NCBI GenBank assembly: GCA_015061545.1
Contig: SUWJ01000010.1
Span: 1 to 64,000 of the forward strand
Source of the DNA: Lentisphaerota bacterium
GTDB lineage: Bacteria; Verrucomicrobiota; Lentisphaeria; Victivallales; Victivallaceae
DNA length: 64,000 bases
Direction of reading: 5' to 3'
Part shown: positions 28,897-39,272 of the stretch, in pieces
Numbering within the stretch: position 1 is the stretch's first letter
Layout: every line of letters starts with the position of its first letter
Made by a program: the position numbers and the translations under genes
Notes under the pieces: model-generated
Seen by the model: the letters and a program-made list of their open reading frames with translations, nothing else
Databases searched by the model: none
Told to the model about the DNA's origin: nothing

Positions 28897-28914
28897 GATC
28901 TACAGCTTGAGTAC

Positions 28915-29430
28915 TTATTCAGCCAACGATGCCTGCAATTCGGCATCGGCTGCTTCCACCTGCGCAGTCTGCGCCTGACGGAATTGCATCAGCTTGGCTT
29001 GCAGCTTTTCATCCGACAGCGCCAGAATCGCTACTGCCATCAATGCTGCATTTTTAGCTCCCGCCTTGCCCGCAGTAACCGTGCCGACCGGAATCCCCGG
29101 CGGCATCTGAACCGTTGCCAGCAGCGCATCCAAACCGTTGAACGGCTCGCTGGCGACCGGGATCCCCAACACGGGCAATACCGTATGCGCCGCCATAACT
29201 CCTGCCAGATGAGCAGCCATGCCCGCAGCGCAGATAATTACTTTAATGCCGTTTTCCTGCGCTGTTGCGGCAAACTCCATTGCCTTGGCAGGAGTGCGGT
29301 GCGCGCTCATGACCCGTGCAGTAAACGGCACGTTGAACTCTTTCAGCACTTTGAACGCTCCTTCCAGCAGCGGAAGGTCGCTCTTGCTGCCCATCACAAT
29401 ACCAACCAGCGGTTTTTCCATAGTTTTCAC
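28915..29430 (-). CDS. purE: 5-(carboxyamino)imidazole ribonucleotide mutase
   Basis: VGIVMGSKSDLPLLEGA, SAHRTPAKAMEFA, AGMAAHLAGVMAAHT. Confidence 0.96.
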   Translation of the reverse strand: MKTMEKPLVGIVMGSKSDLPLLEGAFKVLKEFNVPFTARVMSAHRTPAKAMEFAATAQENGIKVIICAAGMAAHLAGVMAAHTVLPVLGIPVASEPFNGLDALLATVQMPPGIPVGTVTAGKAGAKNAALMAVAILALSDEKLQAKLMQFRQAQTAQVEAADAELQASLAE

Positions 29431-29459
29431 CTCAGAAAATATTCCTGTCCGGCAAGTGA

Positions 29460-29723
29460 TTATTCAGCAACGTCCGCAGCAGTATCCGCAGCTGCGTCAA
29501 CAACGGCTTCTTCGGCGGCTTCCGCTTCGGGGGTGCCGAACTCGTAACCGATCAATCCCTGACCGATCTCAAGCAATGCCACATCCAGATGATTTTCTGA
29601 ATCGCACTTGACCATAGGACGGGCGCCCAATGCCAGCTGGCGGGCACGTTTGGCTGATACTACTGACAAAATCTGCGGATCAGGAATCACCTTCTTCGCC
29701 ATATCCAGATATGCGTTGTTCAT
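29460..29723 (-). CDS. rpoZ: DNA-directed RNA polymerase omega subunit
   Basis: VVSAKRARQLALGARPMV...DVALLEIGQGLI. Confidence 0.85.
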   Translation of the reverse strand: MNNAYLDMAKKVIPDPQILSVVSAKRARQLALGARPMVKCDSENHLDVALLEIGQGLIGYEFGTPEAEAAEEAVVDAAADTAADVAE

Positions 29724-29777
29724 TTTTTTGCTCTCTTTCCTGTCACCGGTTCGGACCGGATTCCTTCAAATCAAAAC

Positions 29778-29810
29778 TCCGCCCGAGGCAATATCGCTTC
29801 CCGGGCGGGG
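29778..29810 (-). terminator. Terminator of the acyl-CoA dehydrogenase/etf operon
   Basis: ccgcccgaggcaatatcgcttcccgggcgggg inverted repeat. Confidence 0.65.
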
Positions 29811-29845
29811 TATTCTTAGACCTGTTTACCTGTAAAAAGGTTTTA

Positions 29846-31558
29846 TCAGTAATCGATCACATCACGATGATGATCGATCACAGTCTGGTCGCCGGACATA
29901 ACTTTGGCATAACGCTTGGCAAATTCTGCCTGAGCGTCAAGGATGTAGCGTTCAGCCAGCACAAAGCGGTCTTCGCACTTCTGAGCGTCGCGCAGCATCA
30001 ACATACCAACGAATACGTAGGTTTCCATTTCCACCAGATCGCGGGCGTGCAGATCGTGGTAAGCCACATCTTTGCGGTCGGCAACGAATTTGACTGCTTC
30101 CAGCTGTTTGGCGTACATCGCTTTGACCAATTCCGCCAGACGGGCAGATTCGCCGGTGTATTCCAGAGCAAACATTTCGTTCAAACGCTTATCCGCATCG
30201 CGCTGCATCACGCCGCCGATGGCAGCGACCACCTGCAGCTGGGTGGTACCTTCGTAAATGTTGGTGATACGCGCATCGCGGTAGAAACGTTCCGCGTTGA
30301 AGTCGCGCATAAAACCGGTACCGCCGTGGATCTGAATGGTGTCGTAAGCGATCTGGTTGGCGCTTTCCGTTGCCATTGCCTTACACATCGGCGTAAGAAT
30401 AGCTGCCAGTTTGTTGTAATATTTGGCCATTTCGCGGATTTCAGGAGTGGCTTCGGAACCTTCCGCCAAATGGGTGTAAACGGTGCGCAAATCCACCGCG
30501 CGGGTGGTTTCGTACAGCAGCGTACGCGCAGCAGTCAGCTTGGCCTTCATGCCCGCAAGCATATCGTAGATCGCGGGGAATTTGTCGATGCTCTTCTTGA
30601 ACTGTTCACGTTCGGCAGCGTACTGACGGGCGGCGCGGTAAGCGGCTTCCGCAATACCGACTGCCTGGGCGCTGATCGCCACGCGGGCACCGTTCATCAG
30701 GCTCATAACGTAACGGATCAAACCCAGACGGCGCTTGCCGCAGAGCTGGGCGGGCACATCGTTGTACTGCAATTCGCAAGTCGCTACGCCGTGGATACCC
30801 ATTTTATCTTCGATACGGCGCACCACCAGCTGAGGGCAGGCTTCGCAGATAAACATGGAAAGACCGCGGCCGTCGCCCGTGCCTTCTTCGGAACGCGCCA
30901 GCACCAGGTGCACCTGGGCGCAGCCATTGGTGATAAAGCGCTTCATGCCGTTGAGGTACCACTGACCGTTTTCATCCTGCCATGCGCGGAGTTTGACCGC
31001 CTGCAGGTCGGAGCCGTAGTCAGGTTCAGTCAAGTCCATGGAGCCATCGACCAGACCCTTGGCGAAGAGCGGCAGATACTGCTGCTTTTGTTCTTCGCTG
31101 CCGAATTCGGCAATGGTTTCGGCAATATCCTGCAAGCCGAACAGGTTCTGCAAGCTGGCATCGGCACGGCTGACCATTTCGGTCATCATCGTGTAAACCG
31201 ATACGGGGAAGTTCAAGCCGCCGAAGCGGTGTTCCAGCATCACGCCCGACACATCCGCTTTGCGCAGATCTTCCAGATTCGCCTGAGTCAGCGGGTGATA
31301 AGTCACCACGCCGTCGGCAAAATGCGGACCTTCGCGGTCCACGGTACGGCTGCGGGGTTCGATATTGTCGCCGCAGATTTCGCCGACCACGCTCAGCACG
31401 CGGTTGAAGTTATCCAGCGCATCAGCATAGTCAACGGGGGCGGTTTCAAATTCTTCCGCAAATTTGTAATTATTTTCGCGCAGAGTTACCGCTTCGATCA
31501 AATCAAGATTGTTCAGCGTGAACTCAAGGTCACGGTTATCAGAAAAAAAGTTCGCCAT
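29846..31558 (-). CDS. Acyl-CoA dehydrogenase
   Basis: MDLTEPDYGSDLQAVKLRA, IHGGTGFMRDFNAERFYRDARITNIYEGTTQLQ. Confidence 0.95.
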   Translation of the reverse strand: MANFFSDNRDLEFTLNNLDLIEAVTLRENNYKFAEEFETAPVDYADALDNFNRVLSVVGEICGDNIEPRSRTVDREGPHFADGVVTYHPLTQANLEDLRKADVSGVMLEHRFGGLNFPVSVYTMMTEMVSRADASLQNLFGLQDIAETIAEFGSEEQKQQYLPLFAKGLVDGSMDLTEPDYGSDLQAVKLRAWQDENGQWYLNGMKRFITNGCAQVHLVLARSEEGTGDGRGLSMFICEACPQLVVRRIEDKMGIHGVATCELQYNDVPAQLCGKRRLGLIRYVMSLMNGARVAISAQAVGIAEAAYRAARQYAAEREQFKKSIDKFPAIYDMLAGMKAKLTAARTLLYETTRAVDLRTVYTHLAEGSEATPEIREMAKYYNKLAAILTPMCKAMATESANQIAYDTIQIHGGTGFMRDFNAERFYRDARITNIYEGTTQLQVVAAIGGVMQRDADKRLNEMFALEYTGESARLAELVKAMYAKQLEAVKFVADRKDVAYHDLHARDLVEMETYVFVGMLMLRDAQKCEDRFVLAERYILDAQAEFAKRYAKVMSGDQTVIDHHRDVIDY

Positions 31559-31575
31559 GAAAAAATATCCTTCTA

Positions 31576-32601
31576 TTACGCCTTGGCCTTGAAAGCCTTG
31601 ATCATTTGCGGAATGACCACATTCAAGTCACCCACGATCGAATAGTGCGCCACCGAGAAGATCGGCGCATTCGGATCGGTGTTGATTGCAATGATCTTTT
31701 TGGATTCTTTCATACCGGCAGTATGCTGAACCGAACCGGAGATACCGCAGGCAATGTAAAGACGGGGACGCACCGTTACACCGGTCTGCCCCACCTGATG
31801 ATCGTGATCGATCCAGCCGGCATCCACCGCCGCACGCGAAGCACCCACTTCGCCGCCCAGCGCTTCCGCCAGATCGCGGATCAACTTGAAGTTTTCCTTG
31901 CTGCCGACACCATAGCCGCCGGACACGATGATCTGCGCACCCTTGAGGTCAACTTCCTTGTCCTGACGGACGCGTTCGAGAACTTTCACCACCGTATCCA
32001 CATCGGTAAGTTCCACCGGCACTTTGACCAGTTCGCCCTTGCGGTTGGGATCGGCAGCGCCCATTTTCATAACGCCTTCGCGCACCGTAACCATCTGGGG
32101 ATCTTCCCAGGTATTGACGATGGTGGCAATAATGTTGCCGCCGAACGCAGGACGGATCTGCATAAGTTTGTTCTTGTAGCTGACCTTGCTGACAGCATCT
32201 TCAAAATCGTCGATCTTCAGCTCGGTACAGTCGGCGGTCAGACCGCAGCGCTTTTCGCTCGCCACGCGGGGAGCCAGTTCGCGGCCCTTCATGGTGGCGC
32301 CGAACATCAGAATATTGGGCTTATGCTCAAGAATGAGCTGCATGATGATCTTGGCAAAAGGCAGCACCGTGAAAGGTTCCAGGCGCTTGTCGCAAGCCAT
32401 AAATACTGTATCGCAGCCGTAGCTGTAGAGCGTCGGCACAAAATTTTCCACATTTTCATCGCCCAGCAGCAGAGCTTCGACTTTAAGACCAAGCTGATCG
32501 GCCAGTTCGCGCGCCTTGGAAACCAGTTCCAGACTCACGTCGGCGATCTTGCCGGATTCGTGTTCGATGAAAACCCAAACGTTACCCATTTTTTCAGCCA
32601 T
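31576..32601 (-). CDS. etfA: Electron transfer flavoprotein alpha subunit
   Basis: VSGGYGVGSKENFKLIRDLAEALGGEVGASRAAVDAGW, ACGISGSVQHTAGM, INTDPNAPIFSVA. Confidence 0.96.
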   Translation of the reverse strand: MAEKMGNVWVFIEHESGKIADVSLELVSKARELADQLGLKVEALLLGDENVENFVPTLYSYGCDTVFMACDKRLEPFTVLPFAKIIMQLILEHKPNILMFGATMKGRELAPRVASEKRCGLTADCTELKIDDFEDAVSKVSYKNKLMQIRPAFGGNIIATIVNTWEDPQMVTVREGVMKMGAADPNRKGELVKVPVELTDVDTVVKVLERVRQDKEVDLKGAQIIVSGGYGVGSKENFKLIRDLAEALGGEVGASRAAVDAGWIDHDHQVGQTGVTVRPRLYIACGISGSVQHTAGMKESKKIIAINTDPNAPIFSVAHYSIVGDLNVVIPQMIKAFKAKA

Positions 32602-32607
32602 GATTTT

Positions 32608-33486
32608 TTATCCCAGAGTGTGATCGGAAATAAGTTCGTGAATAAGTTCAGTAATGCCAGCTTCGGTGGCTTCCACCTTTTTGGCTTCACTGGCGGTCAG
32701 CACTACGCTGGCAATCGCTTTGACTTTGGTCGGAGAACCGGCTTTGCCGATGTTGTTGACATCGGCATCCACATCCGCCGCCGTCCATTCGGTGATCAGC
32801 AGACCCTTGGCAGCCAGTTCCGCCATCTTGGCTTCGACTGCTGCGGCATCGGCGCAATCTTTGGTGATTTCGCTCTTGATGCGGGCGCGTTTGTACTGCA
32901 TAATGCGCTTGGCAGCCATCGGGCGGGGAATATTTGCATCGATAACCGTCATAACCGTCGGCAGCGGGCTTTCCAGCACTTCGTAACCGCCTTCGATGGC
33001 GCGGCGGGCAACTACCTTGCCGTCACCCAGCGAAATAACTTCTTCGGCATAAGCGATCTGAGGCAGGTGCAGCTTTTCCGCCACCTGGGGCCCAACCTGC
33101 GCAGTATCGCCGTCGATAGCCTGACGGCCGCAGAGGATCAGGTCGTACTTGACCTTGCGGGCAGCGCAGCTCAAGGCAAAGCTGGTGGCAAGGGTGTCGG
33201 CACCGGCAAACGCGCGGTCGGTCAGCAGAATGCCTTCGTCAGCACCGCGGTACATCGCCTGACGCAGCACTTCAGCTGCTGCGGGCAGACCCATGGTGGC
33301 GACTACGACCTTAGCGCCGTAACGGTCTTTGAGTTCCAGCGCCATTTCCAGCGCGTTGAGGTCTTCCGGATTGAAAATCGCGGGCAGCGCAGCGCGGTTG
33401 ACGGTACCGTCAGCCTTCATTGCATCGCCGGTGATGTTCTGGGTATCCGGAACCTGTTTGACAAACACGAGTACAGTGTAGCTCAC
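32608..33486 (-). CDS. etfB: Electron transfer flavoprotein beta subunit
   Basis: MSYTVLVFVKQVPDTQNI, GRQAIDGDTAQVGPQVAEKL. Confidence 0.95.
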   Translation of the reverse strand: MSYTVLVFVKQVPDTQNITGDAMKADGTVNRAALPAIFNPEDLNALEMALELKDRYGAKVVVATMGLPAAAEVLRQAMYRGADEGILLTDRAFAGADTLATSFALSCAARKVKYDLILCGRQAIDGDTAQVGPQVAEKLHLPQIAYAEEVISLGDGKVVARRAIEGGYEVLESPLPTVMTVIDANIPRPMAAKRIMQYKRARIKSEITKDCADAAAVEAKMAELAAKGLLITEWTAADVDADVNNIGKAGSPTKVKAIASVVLTASEAKKVEATEAGITELIHELISDHTLG

Positions 33487-33654
33487 AGTTTCACTCCCAT
33501 TTTTTGTTTTAAGGATATTTTTAACTGACTAAAAAGTTTTTTCTTGAATACATCTTATCTTGTACATAAAATACAAGTATATTAATATAACTCCAAAATG
33601 CGTAAAAAACAAATATTCCGCATTTTTTTTACTGAAATCATTCTTGTTTTGGGG

Positions 33655-34293
33655 TTATTTACCTTGAAATGTCCGATAGATCAAAAGCGGGGTCCCGTCA
33701 GCGAATTCCAGCGAAAATTTATCTTGCAGCGCCTCGTTGAGTGTTGCCTGGTACCAGCGGCGGAGTCGGAAATTTTTCATCGGGTATTTCAAGCCGCTTG
33801 AAGTGATCTCCACTTCGCCTGCCAGCGATATGATCGACACTTGCATCCCCGCAAACGACTCAAAAGTTCCGCTTTTATTTACCGCCACAAAGTACCCGTA
33901 ATCGGTTACGATGCTTATATCGGGAACTTGCAAAGTGTATTCGCTGAGCAGCGAAAGATTGCCCAGCGTGTGATCTTCCCGCTTGCCGGTAGCGCCCAAA
34001 ATCACAATATTATCAAAATTATTTTTGCAGCAATAACGGAATGCCTTGGATAGATCGTTGCTCTCCTGTTCGCTGATATGTTCGATCCGGTCGGCAAAAC
34101 GTTTTTTGAACTCAGCGCTCAAGCTGTCCAGATCGCCTACGATCTTATCCGGTTCACGCCCGTAGGAAATAAGCGAACGTGCCGCGCCGTCGCAGCAAAT
34201 CACCCGTGCTGCTTTCTGCAGGCATTCCAATGCTTCGCGCCCGGCAGGAAAGGTGCCGTCGGCCAGAATAACTGTTAATTCTTTTGTGGACAC
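33655..34293 (-). CDS. thiN: Thiamine diphosphokinase
   Basis: CCDGAARSLISYGREPDKIVGDLDSLS, QESNDLSKAFRYC, LGATGKREDHTLGNLSLL. Confidence 0.9.
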   Translation of the reverse strand: MSTKELTVILADGTFPAGREALECLQKAARVICCDGAARSLISYGREPDKIVGDLDSLSAEFKKRFADRIEHISEQESNDLSKAFRYCCKNNFDNIVILGATGKREDHTLGNLSLLSEYTLQVPDISIVTDYGYFVAVNKSGTFESFAGMQVSIISLAGEVEITSSGLKYPMKNFRLRRWYQATLNEALQDKFSLEFADGTPLLIYRTFQGK

Positions 34294-34973
34294 TTTTTGA
34301 CCTCTTTATGCCATAAGTAGAAGAAAATAAGTCCGTTGCACAAACTTAAAAGCCACATCATCAGCACCGCTGCCGATCCGTTGCCGGTTGCGTAGACCAG
34401 ATACCACATATAGATACTTGCCAGATTGACCAGTGTCCACAGCAGCCATTGTTCCATGCAGCGCTTGACGGTCAGCACCATGGCGATAATGGATAATACC
34501 GTAGTAAAGCTGTCCAGTATCGGCGACTGATCGCCTGCCTGGTTCAGAATTGCCGCTCCCGACAGCGTACCGATTGCTACGATCAATAAAGTCAGCAGCC
34601 GTCCGCGCCAGCTCAATGCGCGCTTGATGATTTCCTGTGTATCTTTTTTCAGATGTTTGCGCCAGAAAAACAACCCGGCAAACATCATTGGCAGATACCA
34701 CAGCCAATTCAGCACCGTTTCTCCGTAAAGTGTTGCCTGAAAAGATATCCACCCGTAGGCAATGCTGTTGAATATGCCGAAAAAGTAGCAGGAGAGTTTG
34801 CCTTTGCCCGCCCATAAACTGTAAAGAACCCCCGTGACGGCAGCAGCTGTTCCAAACCAGTTATCGCCCAGCAACTGCGAGATAATAACTGTTGATACTG
34901 TGCAGAAGATCATCCACAGCCATTCCCAACCTTGCCAGTTGGAGAATTCTTTGCGTATAAAGTTTTTCAGCAT
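34275..34973 (-). CDS. PnuC-family vitamin transporter (likely thiamine, PnuT-like, from context)
   Basis: PnuC-like TM protein (GVLYSLWAGKGKLSCYFFGIFNSIAYGWISFQATLYGE, WLLWTLVNLASIYMWY) overlapping the thiamine diphosphokinase gene. Confidence 0.82.
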   Translation of the reverse strand: MLKNFIRKEFSNWQGWEWLWMIFCTVSTVIISQLLGDNWFGTAAAVTGVLYSLWAGKGKLSCYFFGIFNSIAYGWISFQATLYGETVLNWLWYLPMMFAGLFFWRKHLKKDTQEIIKRALSWRGRLLTLLIVAIGTLSGAAILNQAGDQSPILDSFTTVLSIIAMVLTVKRCMEQWLLWTLVNLASIYMWYLVYATGNGSAAVLMMWLLSLCNGLIFFYLWHKEVKKCPQKN

Positions 34974-35002
34974 ATCATCACCAATCTTTTTTCTGATGCA
35001 AT

Positions 35003-35034
35003 AAAAAAGCGGCAGTCGTACAACCGCCGCTTTT
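35003..35034 (-). terminator. Terminator downstream of rpsD
   Basis: Minus strand aaaagcggcggttgtacgactgccgctttttt. Confidence 0.7.
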
Positions 35035-35054
35035 CTGAACCCGTTTCCGATCAA

Positions 35055-35657
35055 TTACCGGGCGTAGTATTCGATGACGCTCATGATCTGGACGTTCACA
35101 GGGATTTCGTCCAAATTCGGTTCGCGCACCAGAGTCACCTTCAGCGCTTCCAGATCCACTTCCATATAGGGCGGGATAGTGGAGTTGCCTTTTTTGGCCA
35201 TTTCGGCAATCGCGGGGGATTTTTCAGCATTGATGCTGATTACCCAACCGGGCTTGACGATGGCGCTGGCACGGTCAAGACGCTTGCCGTTGACCAGAAT
35301 GTGACCATGGTTGATAATCTGCTTGGCGGCAAAAATCGTGGGGGCGAAACCTGCACGATAGACCAGCGCATCCAAACGCTGTTCCAGCGAACGGAACAAA
35401 CGTTCGTGAGTCTGACCCAAACCGGCCTTGGCTTTGGCGTAAGCGATCTGCAGCTGTTTTTCGCTGATCGCGTAGTGGTTGCGGAGCTTCTGTTTTTCCA
35501 TCAGCAATGCACCGTAGGTGGAGAGCTTGGCGCGGCGGCCTTTGCCGTGAGGACCGGCAGGATAAGGACGCTTGACGCTGGGACACTTGGGATCACCCCA
35601 CAGGCACTGACCGACGCGGCGGCAGAACTTGTGCTTGGCTTGACTTGCGGTAGACAT
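35055..35657 (-). CDS. rpsD: 30S ribosomal protein S4
   Basis: EKQKLRNHYAISEKQLQIAYAKAKAGLGQTHERLFRSLEQRLDALVYRAGFAPT, INHGHILVNGKRLD. Confidence 0.95.
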   Translation of the reverse strand: MSTASQAKHKFCRRVGQCLWGDPKCPSVKRPYPAGPHGKGRRAKLSTYGALLMEKQKLRNHYAISEKQLQIAYAKAKAGLGQTHERLFRSLEQRLDALVYRAGFAPTIFAAKQIINHGHILVNGKRLDRASAIVKPGWVISINAEKSPAIAEMAKKGNSTIPPYMEVDLEALKVTLVREPNLDEIPVNVQIMSVIEYYAR

Positions 35658-35936
35658 GAATCTATCCCTTTCTTTATGTTTTAAGAAGTTGGAAGCTCTG
35701 AACTGCGTCCGGATAAACTGCATCCGGAAAATCTCCCGCATTTCAGCAATATTCAGCTTCCGCCGCGCTCAGGTGTCAAGCCCATTAACTGTCTTATGGG
35801 GCCTGAACGCAACTTCCAAGATATATACAATAGCATCAAAAGCAGTATATTGCAAGTTTTAATTGTAAAAACGGCTGCAAGTTTTCTGATTTTATGCCTT
35901 TGCTGCGGCAATATGGTACTTTTCTGTCATGGGTGT

Positions 35937-35965
35937 AAAAAAGCATCCATCTGCTGATGGATGCT
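35937..35965 (-). terminator. Terminator downstream of the 36020-37162 gene
   Basis: Minus strand AGCATCCATCAGCAGATGGATGCTTTTTT. Confidence 0.8.
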
Positions 35966-36019
35966 ATTCCCCGCTCTCGCGGTCCCCCCCCCTGGGAAAA
36001 GGATTAAAAAAGTATTATT

Positions 36020-37162
36020 TTACTTTTTTTCGGCCCAAACGCTGTCGGGCATAAAATCATTGATAAAGCTGCGCACGATCTTTTCCAGACCGACTTCGCC
36101 GAAATCCCAATTGACAAAATCACTGCCCAGAGCGTCGGTGATATTGCGCTGGTCGAAGGTGATATTGCTGGCAAAGTAGGGCAGCAGATCGCCCAGAAAT
36201 TTGCTCATCAGATTGCTTTCAGGCGCGGCATTTTCGACTTCGCTTTCCTTGCTTACGCTGATTTCCACGGCACCGATCTTCAGAATATTGCAGATGGCGC
36301 GCTGGATCTGATGCACCTGCACCGGGCTGTTGCCGGTAACGTGATAGGTGCGGTTGCAGACGGGTTTCTGGAACAGCGCAGTGATCGCCTGCTGCACATA
36401 GTCGATCGGAACAAAATAGACCCGTTCCGATGCCGCCGTGCGGAAATGCAGATCCATATCCACCCATTCCGCAGGATTCAAGCCCGCCTTCATGCAGCGG
36501 TTCTGCTTGAGTTTGGCAAGAAATTCAACAATGCGGTAGAATGCCAGCGGGCGGCGCACTCTGCCATCGCTCAAACGGCCGGTGATGATCGCGGGGCGGT
36601 AGACCGAGAAGGGGATCCCTGAGTTGCGCACCAGCATTTCACTTTCAAACTTGCTCTGTTCATAGGGGTTGTTGAACCCGCTGTTCAGCGCCTGTTCTTC
36701 CATTGCCCGACCCGAAATGCGGCCCGCGACGTAAGCGGTGCTGACCTGATGGAATTCTTTGACCTTGAGCAGCTGAGCCAGTTTGACCATATTGGTGGTA
36801 CCGCCGAAGTTGATCTTGTAGGTTTTGCCGGTGGGGTCCTTGCCCAGATTCACGTCAGCCGCGCAATGGAAAACCCGATCCACATCCTGCAATATATCAA
36901 GTTTGGCAAGTTCTTCCGGAACAATATCCACCACGTCGCCGTCAATAACTTCCACCGCCGCGATGACTTTATCCGCCATTTCGGGGCAGCTGTCGAATTC
37001 GCACTGTTCGCGCAGTACTTTGGCAACGCGATCTGCTGCCGAGCCACCGCCGTTGGAGCGGGCAATGCAGACGAAGCGCTCAGAGGGTTTGTCACGCAGC
37101 AGCGCAACTACAAATGCGCTTCCTACAAGGCCGGTTACACCGGTAAGCAATATCTTTCCCAT
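36020..37162 (-). CDS. SDR/NAD-binding-4 (thioester reductase-like) protein
   Basis: MGKILLTGVTGLVGSAFVVALLRD, VFHCAADVNL, STAYVAGRISG. Confidence 0.8.
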   Translation of the reverse strand: MGKILLTGVTGLVGSAFVVALLRDKPSERFVCIARSNGGGSAADRVAKVLREQCEFDSCPEMADKVIAAVEVIDGDVVDIVPEELAKLDILQDVDRVFHCAADVNLGKDPTGKTYKINFGGTTNMVKLAQLLKVKEFHQVSTAYVAGRISGRAMEEQALNSGFNNPYEQSKFESEMLVRNSGIPFSVYRPAIITGRLSDGRVRRPLAFYRIVEFLAKLKQNRCMKAGLNPAEWVDMDLHFRTAASERVYFVPIDYVQQAITALFQKPVCNRTYHVTGNSPVQVHQIQRAICNILKIGAVEISVSKESEVENAAPESNLMSKFLGDLLPYFASNITFDQRNITDALGSDFVNWDFGEVGLEKIVRSFINDFMPDSVWAEKK

Positions 37163-37252
37163 GAATTCTCTTTCAAATTTATTTTTTTATTGTCAATATG
37201 TAAAATGCCCTTTAATATAGCACCGTTTGCATGAAAAGGCAAATTCAGCGGC

Positions 37253-37288
37253 AAAAAAATGCCGTACAGCGGCAGACTGCACGGCACC
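37253..37288 (-). terminator. Terminator downstream of the sugar isomerase-like gene
   Basis: Minus strand gtgccgtgcagtctgccgctgtacggcattttttt. Confidence 0.7.
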
Positions 37289-37304
37289 GATGGACGGTAA
37301 AAAC

Positions 37305-38066
37305 TTATTTTACAAAGTTTTTCACCAGGTAATCGAAGCTGTCTTTCAGCGAGCTGAACACATCTTTCTGGCATTGATCCTGTTCGACGATGAACCACTC
37401 GGTCGTTCCCGCTTCGGCAGCAGGAATAATGCCGTTCCAGTTCAGATTGCCGCTGCCGACCGGGACCATAATGGAAGTGCGCGGATAGACTACTCCGAAA
37501 TCTTTGAGATGGAATATCTGCATACGGTTGGTGTATTTTGCCGTGTATTCCACCGGATCGCAGCCCCCCATCTGCACCCAGTAGGTGTCGATTTCCGCCA
37601 GCAGCGTCGGAGCGTTGTTCATGATCGTATCCAGAATCGTTTCGCCGTTGATCTTGCGGAACTCGATATTGTGATTGTGGTAGCTCAAAGTCATACCCGC
37701 TTCGGCAAATTTCTGCGCCGACTTTTCCAGCGCCTGAGCAAAGTCGATCACACTTGCGTAGTCGATGACCGTGTATTCCGCAGGGCAGGGGTAAGCGGTA
37801 TGTTTGCAGTTATAGAGCGCCAGTTTTTCGATAATGACTTCGGGGGTGTTGAGTAAAACATCGCCGTTGTCGTGAGTGGCGCAGATGGTCAAACCGTTTT
37901 TATCGGCATACTTTTTGATCTCTTTGGGGTCCAGCGCCGTTCCTGAGATCTGGATTGCTTCGTAGCCGATTTCCCGCAATTTGGCAAAAGTGCGGTCGCA
38001 GCTTCCTGAAGTGTGCAGATATTCGCGCAGAGTATAGCATTGGGCGGCAATTTGACTCTTTTTCAT
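37305..38066 (-). CDS. Sugar phosphate isomerase/epimerase (xylose isomerase-like TIM barrel)
   Basis: AQCYTLREYL...GYEAIQISG...MTLSYHNHNIEF...AEIDTYWVQMGG. Confidence 0.85.
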   Translation of the reverse strand: MKKSQIAAQCYTLREYLHTSGSCDRTFAKLREIGYEAIQISGTALDPKEIKKYADKNGLTICATHDNGDVLLNTPEVIIEKLALYNCKHTAYPCPAEYTVIDYASVIDFAQALEKSAQKFAEAGMTLSYHNHNIEFRKINGETILDTIMNNAPTLLAEIDTYWVQMGGCDPVEYTAKYTNRMQIFHLKDFGVVYPRTSIMVPVGSGNLNWNGIIPAAEAGTTEWFIVEQDQCQKDVFSSLKDSFDYLVKNFVK

Positions 38067-39130
38067 TTGGCAAGTTCCTTATTATAAAATGGAGATTGTG
38101 ATTTTACTATGTCGCTGATTTCCACCACCGCCAGCGCTTCGGACAATTTTACCGGGAAGGGTACGTTATCCAGTACGCTGTCGGCAATGGCGGAGTAAAA
38201 TTTAGGTATATCCATGCCGTTGGCGGGGCGGGTCATGATCGTTTTGCGTATCCATGGCAGCGAACGGGTGTCGGCAAAAATAAATCCGTTGGGCCGCCCC
38301 GTGTTGACAGGATAGGGTTTGAGTTCATAATCGGGGTCGATGTAACGCAGTTTTATATCCTGTTCATCGGGCGTGCAGAACAGTGCGCCGCGGTCGCCGT
38401 AAACTTCGTAAGTATTGCTGGGCATGGCATCGCCGCCGAAGATCTCCACATCCACCGTCAGACCGTGTTTGCCCTTGAGGATCACCTTTACGCAATCTTC
38501 GGCATCGCCCTGAGCTGCAATCAGTTTGAGTTCGCTCCAAACCGATTCCACCTCGTAATTCAGAAATTGCAGCGCGTGGTCAAGGATATGCGGCCCCCAG
38601 TTGTTGAGCTGACCGCCCTGATTGGCGAGCAGCGTCTGCCAGTCGTCGCGGCGGGAAAACTGGTTACGGCAGAGCTTGATGGTGTGCAGTTTGCCGAGGA
38701 TTCCGGTGGCAATGATCTCTTTGACGTGATTGAAGGCAGCTTCAAAGCGGCGGTTGTGGCGGGGAAAGAGTTTTCCCGGATACTTTTTATCCAGTTCCAC
38801 CAGTTCTTCGGCATCGGCGCGGCTGTTGGCAATGGGTTTTTCGATAATTGTGTAAAAACCTGCTTCCAGCGCTTGACGGGCGTGCTTGATATGATCCGCC
38901 GAATAGGTGGCAACTGCCACTACATCCATATTTTTATCGGCAAGGAATTTGTTGGGATCTGTATAGTACGGCACATTGAGCTTTTTGCCGTATTCTTCGG
39001 CCTGCACGGCATCAATATCGCACAATGCGGCAACTTCCACGCGGTCGCTGTTGACTTTTATCTCTTCCATGTGGTTGCCGATGGCGGCGCGCCCTACACC
39101 CCAGAGACCCACCTTGACTTTTCTGTTCAT
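38063..39130 (-). CDS. Gfo/Idh/MocA family oxidoreductase
   Basis: KVGLWGVGRAAIGNHMEEI, IIEKPIANSRADAEELV. Confidence 0.9.
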   Translation of the reverse strand: MNRKVKVGLWGVGRAAIGNHMEEIKVNSDRVEVAALCDIDAVQAEEYGKKLNVPYYTDPNKFLADKNMDVVAVATYSADHIKHARQALEAGFYTIIEKPIANSRADAEELVELDKKYPGKLFPRHNRRFEAAFNHVKEIIATGILGKLHTIKLCRNQFSRRDDWQTLLANQGGQLNNWGPHILDHALQFLNYEVESVWSELKLIAAQGDAEDCVKVILKGKHGLTVDVEIFGGDAMPSNTYEVYGDRGALFCTPDEQDIKLRYIDPDYELKPYPVNTGRPNGFIFADTRSLPWIRKTIMTRPANGMDIPKFYSAIADSVLDNVPFPVKLSEALAVVEISDIVKSQSPFYNKELAK

Positions 39131-39272
39131 TTCTCAACCTTTCCCGGAGTAAATAAGCTACTCCGAATAAAAATGGATTTTTTGCAGCGAAATTATTTGA
39201 CAATATTTCACATGCCTTTATCTTAATATACGTCAAAACTGATTTTATACAATAGATTTTTTACTCTAAAAC

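Noticed and set aside
29630-33528. Long plus-strand ORFs (671 aa and 640 aa) antisense to acyl-CoA dehydrogenase/etfAB
   Set aside because: Their sequences are mirror translations of highly conserved genes on the minus strand, with no recognisable domains.
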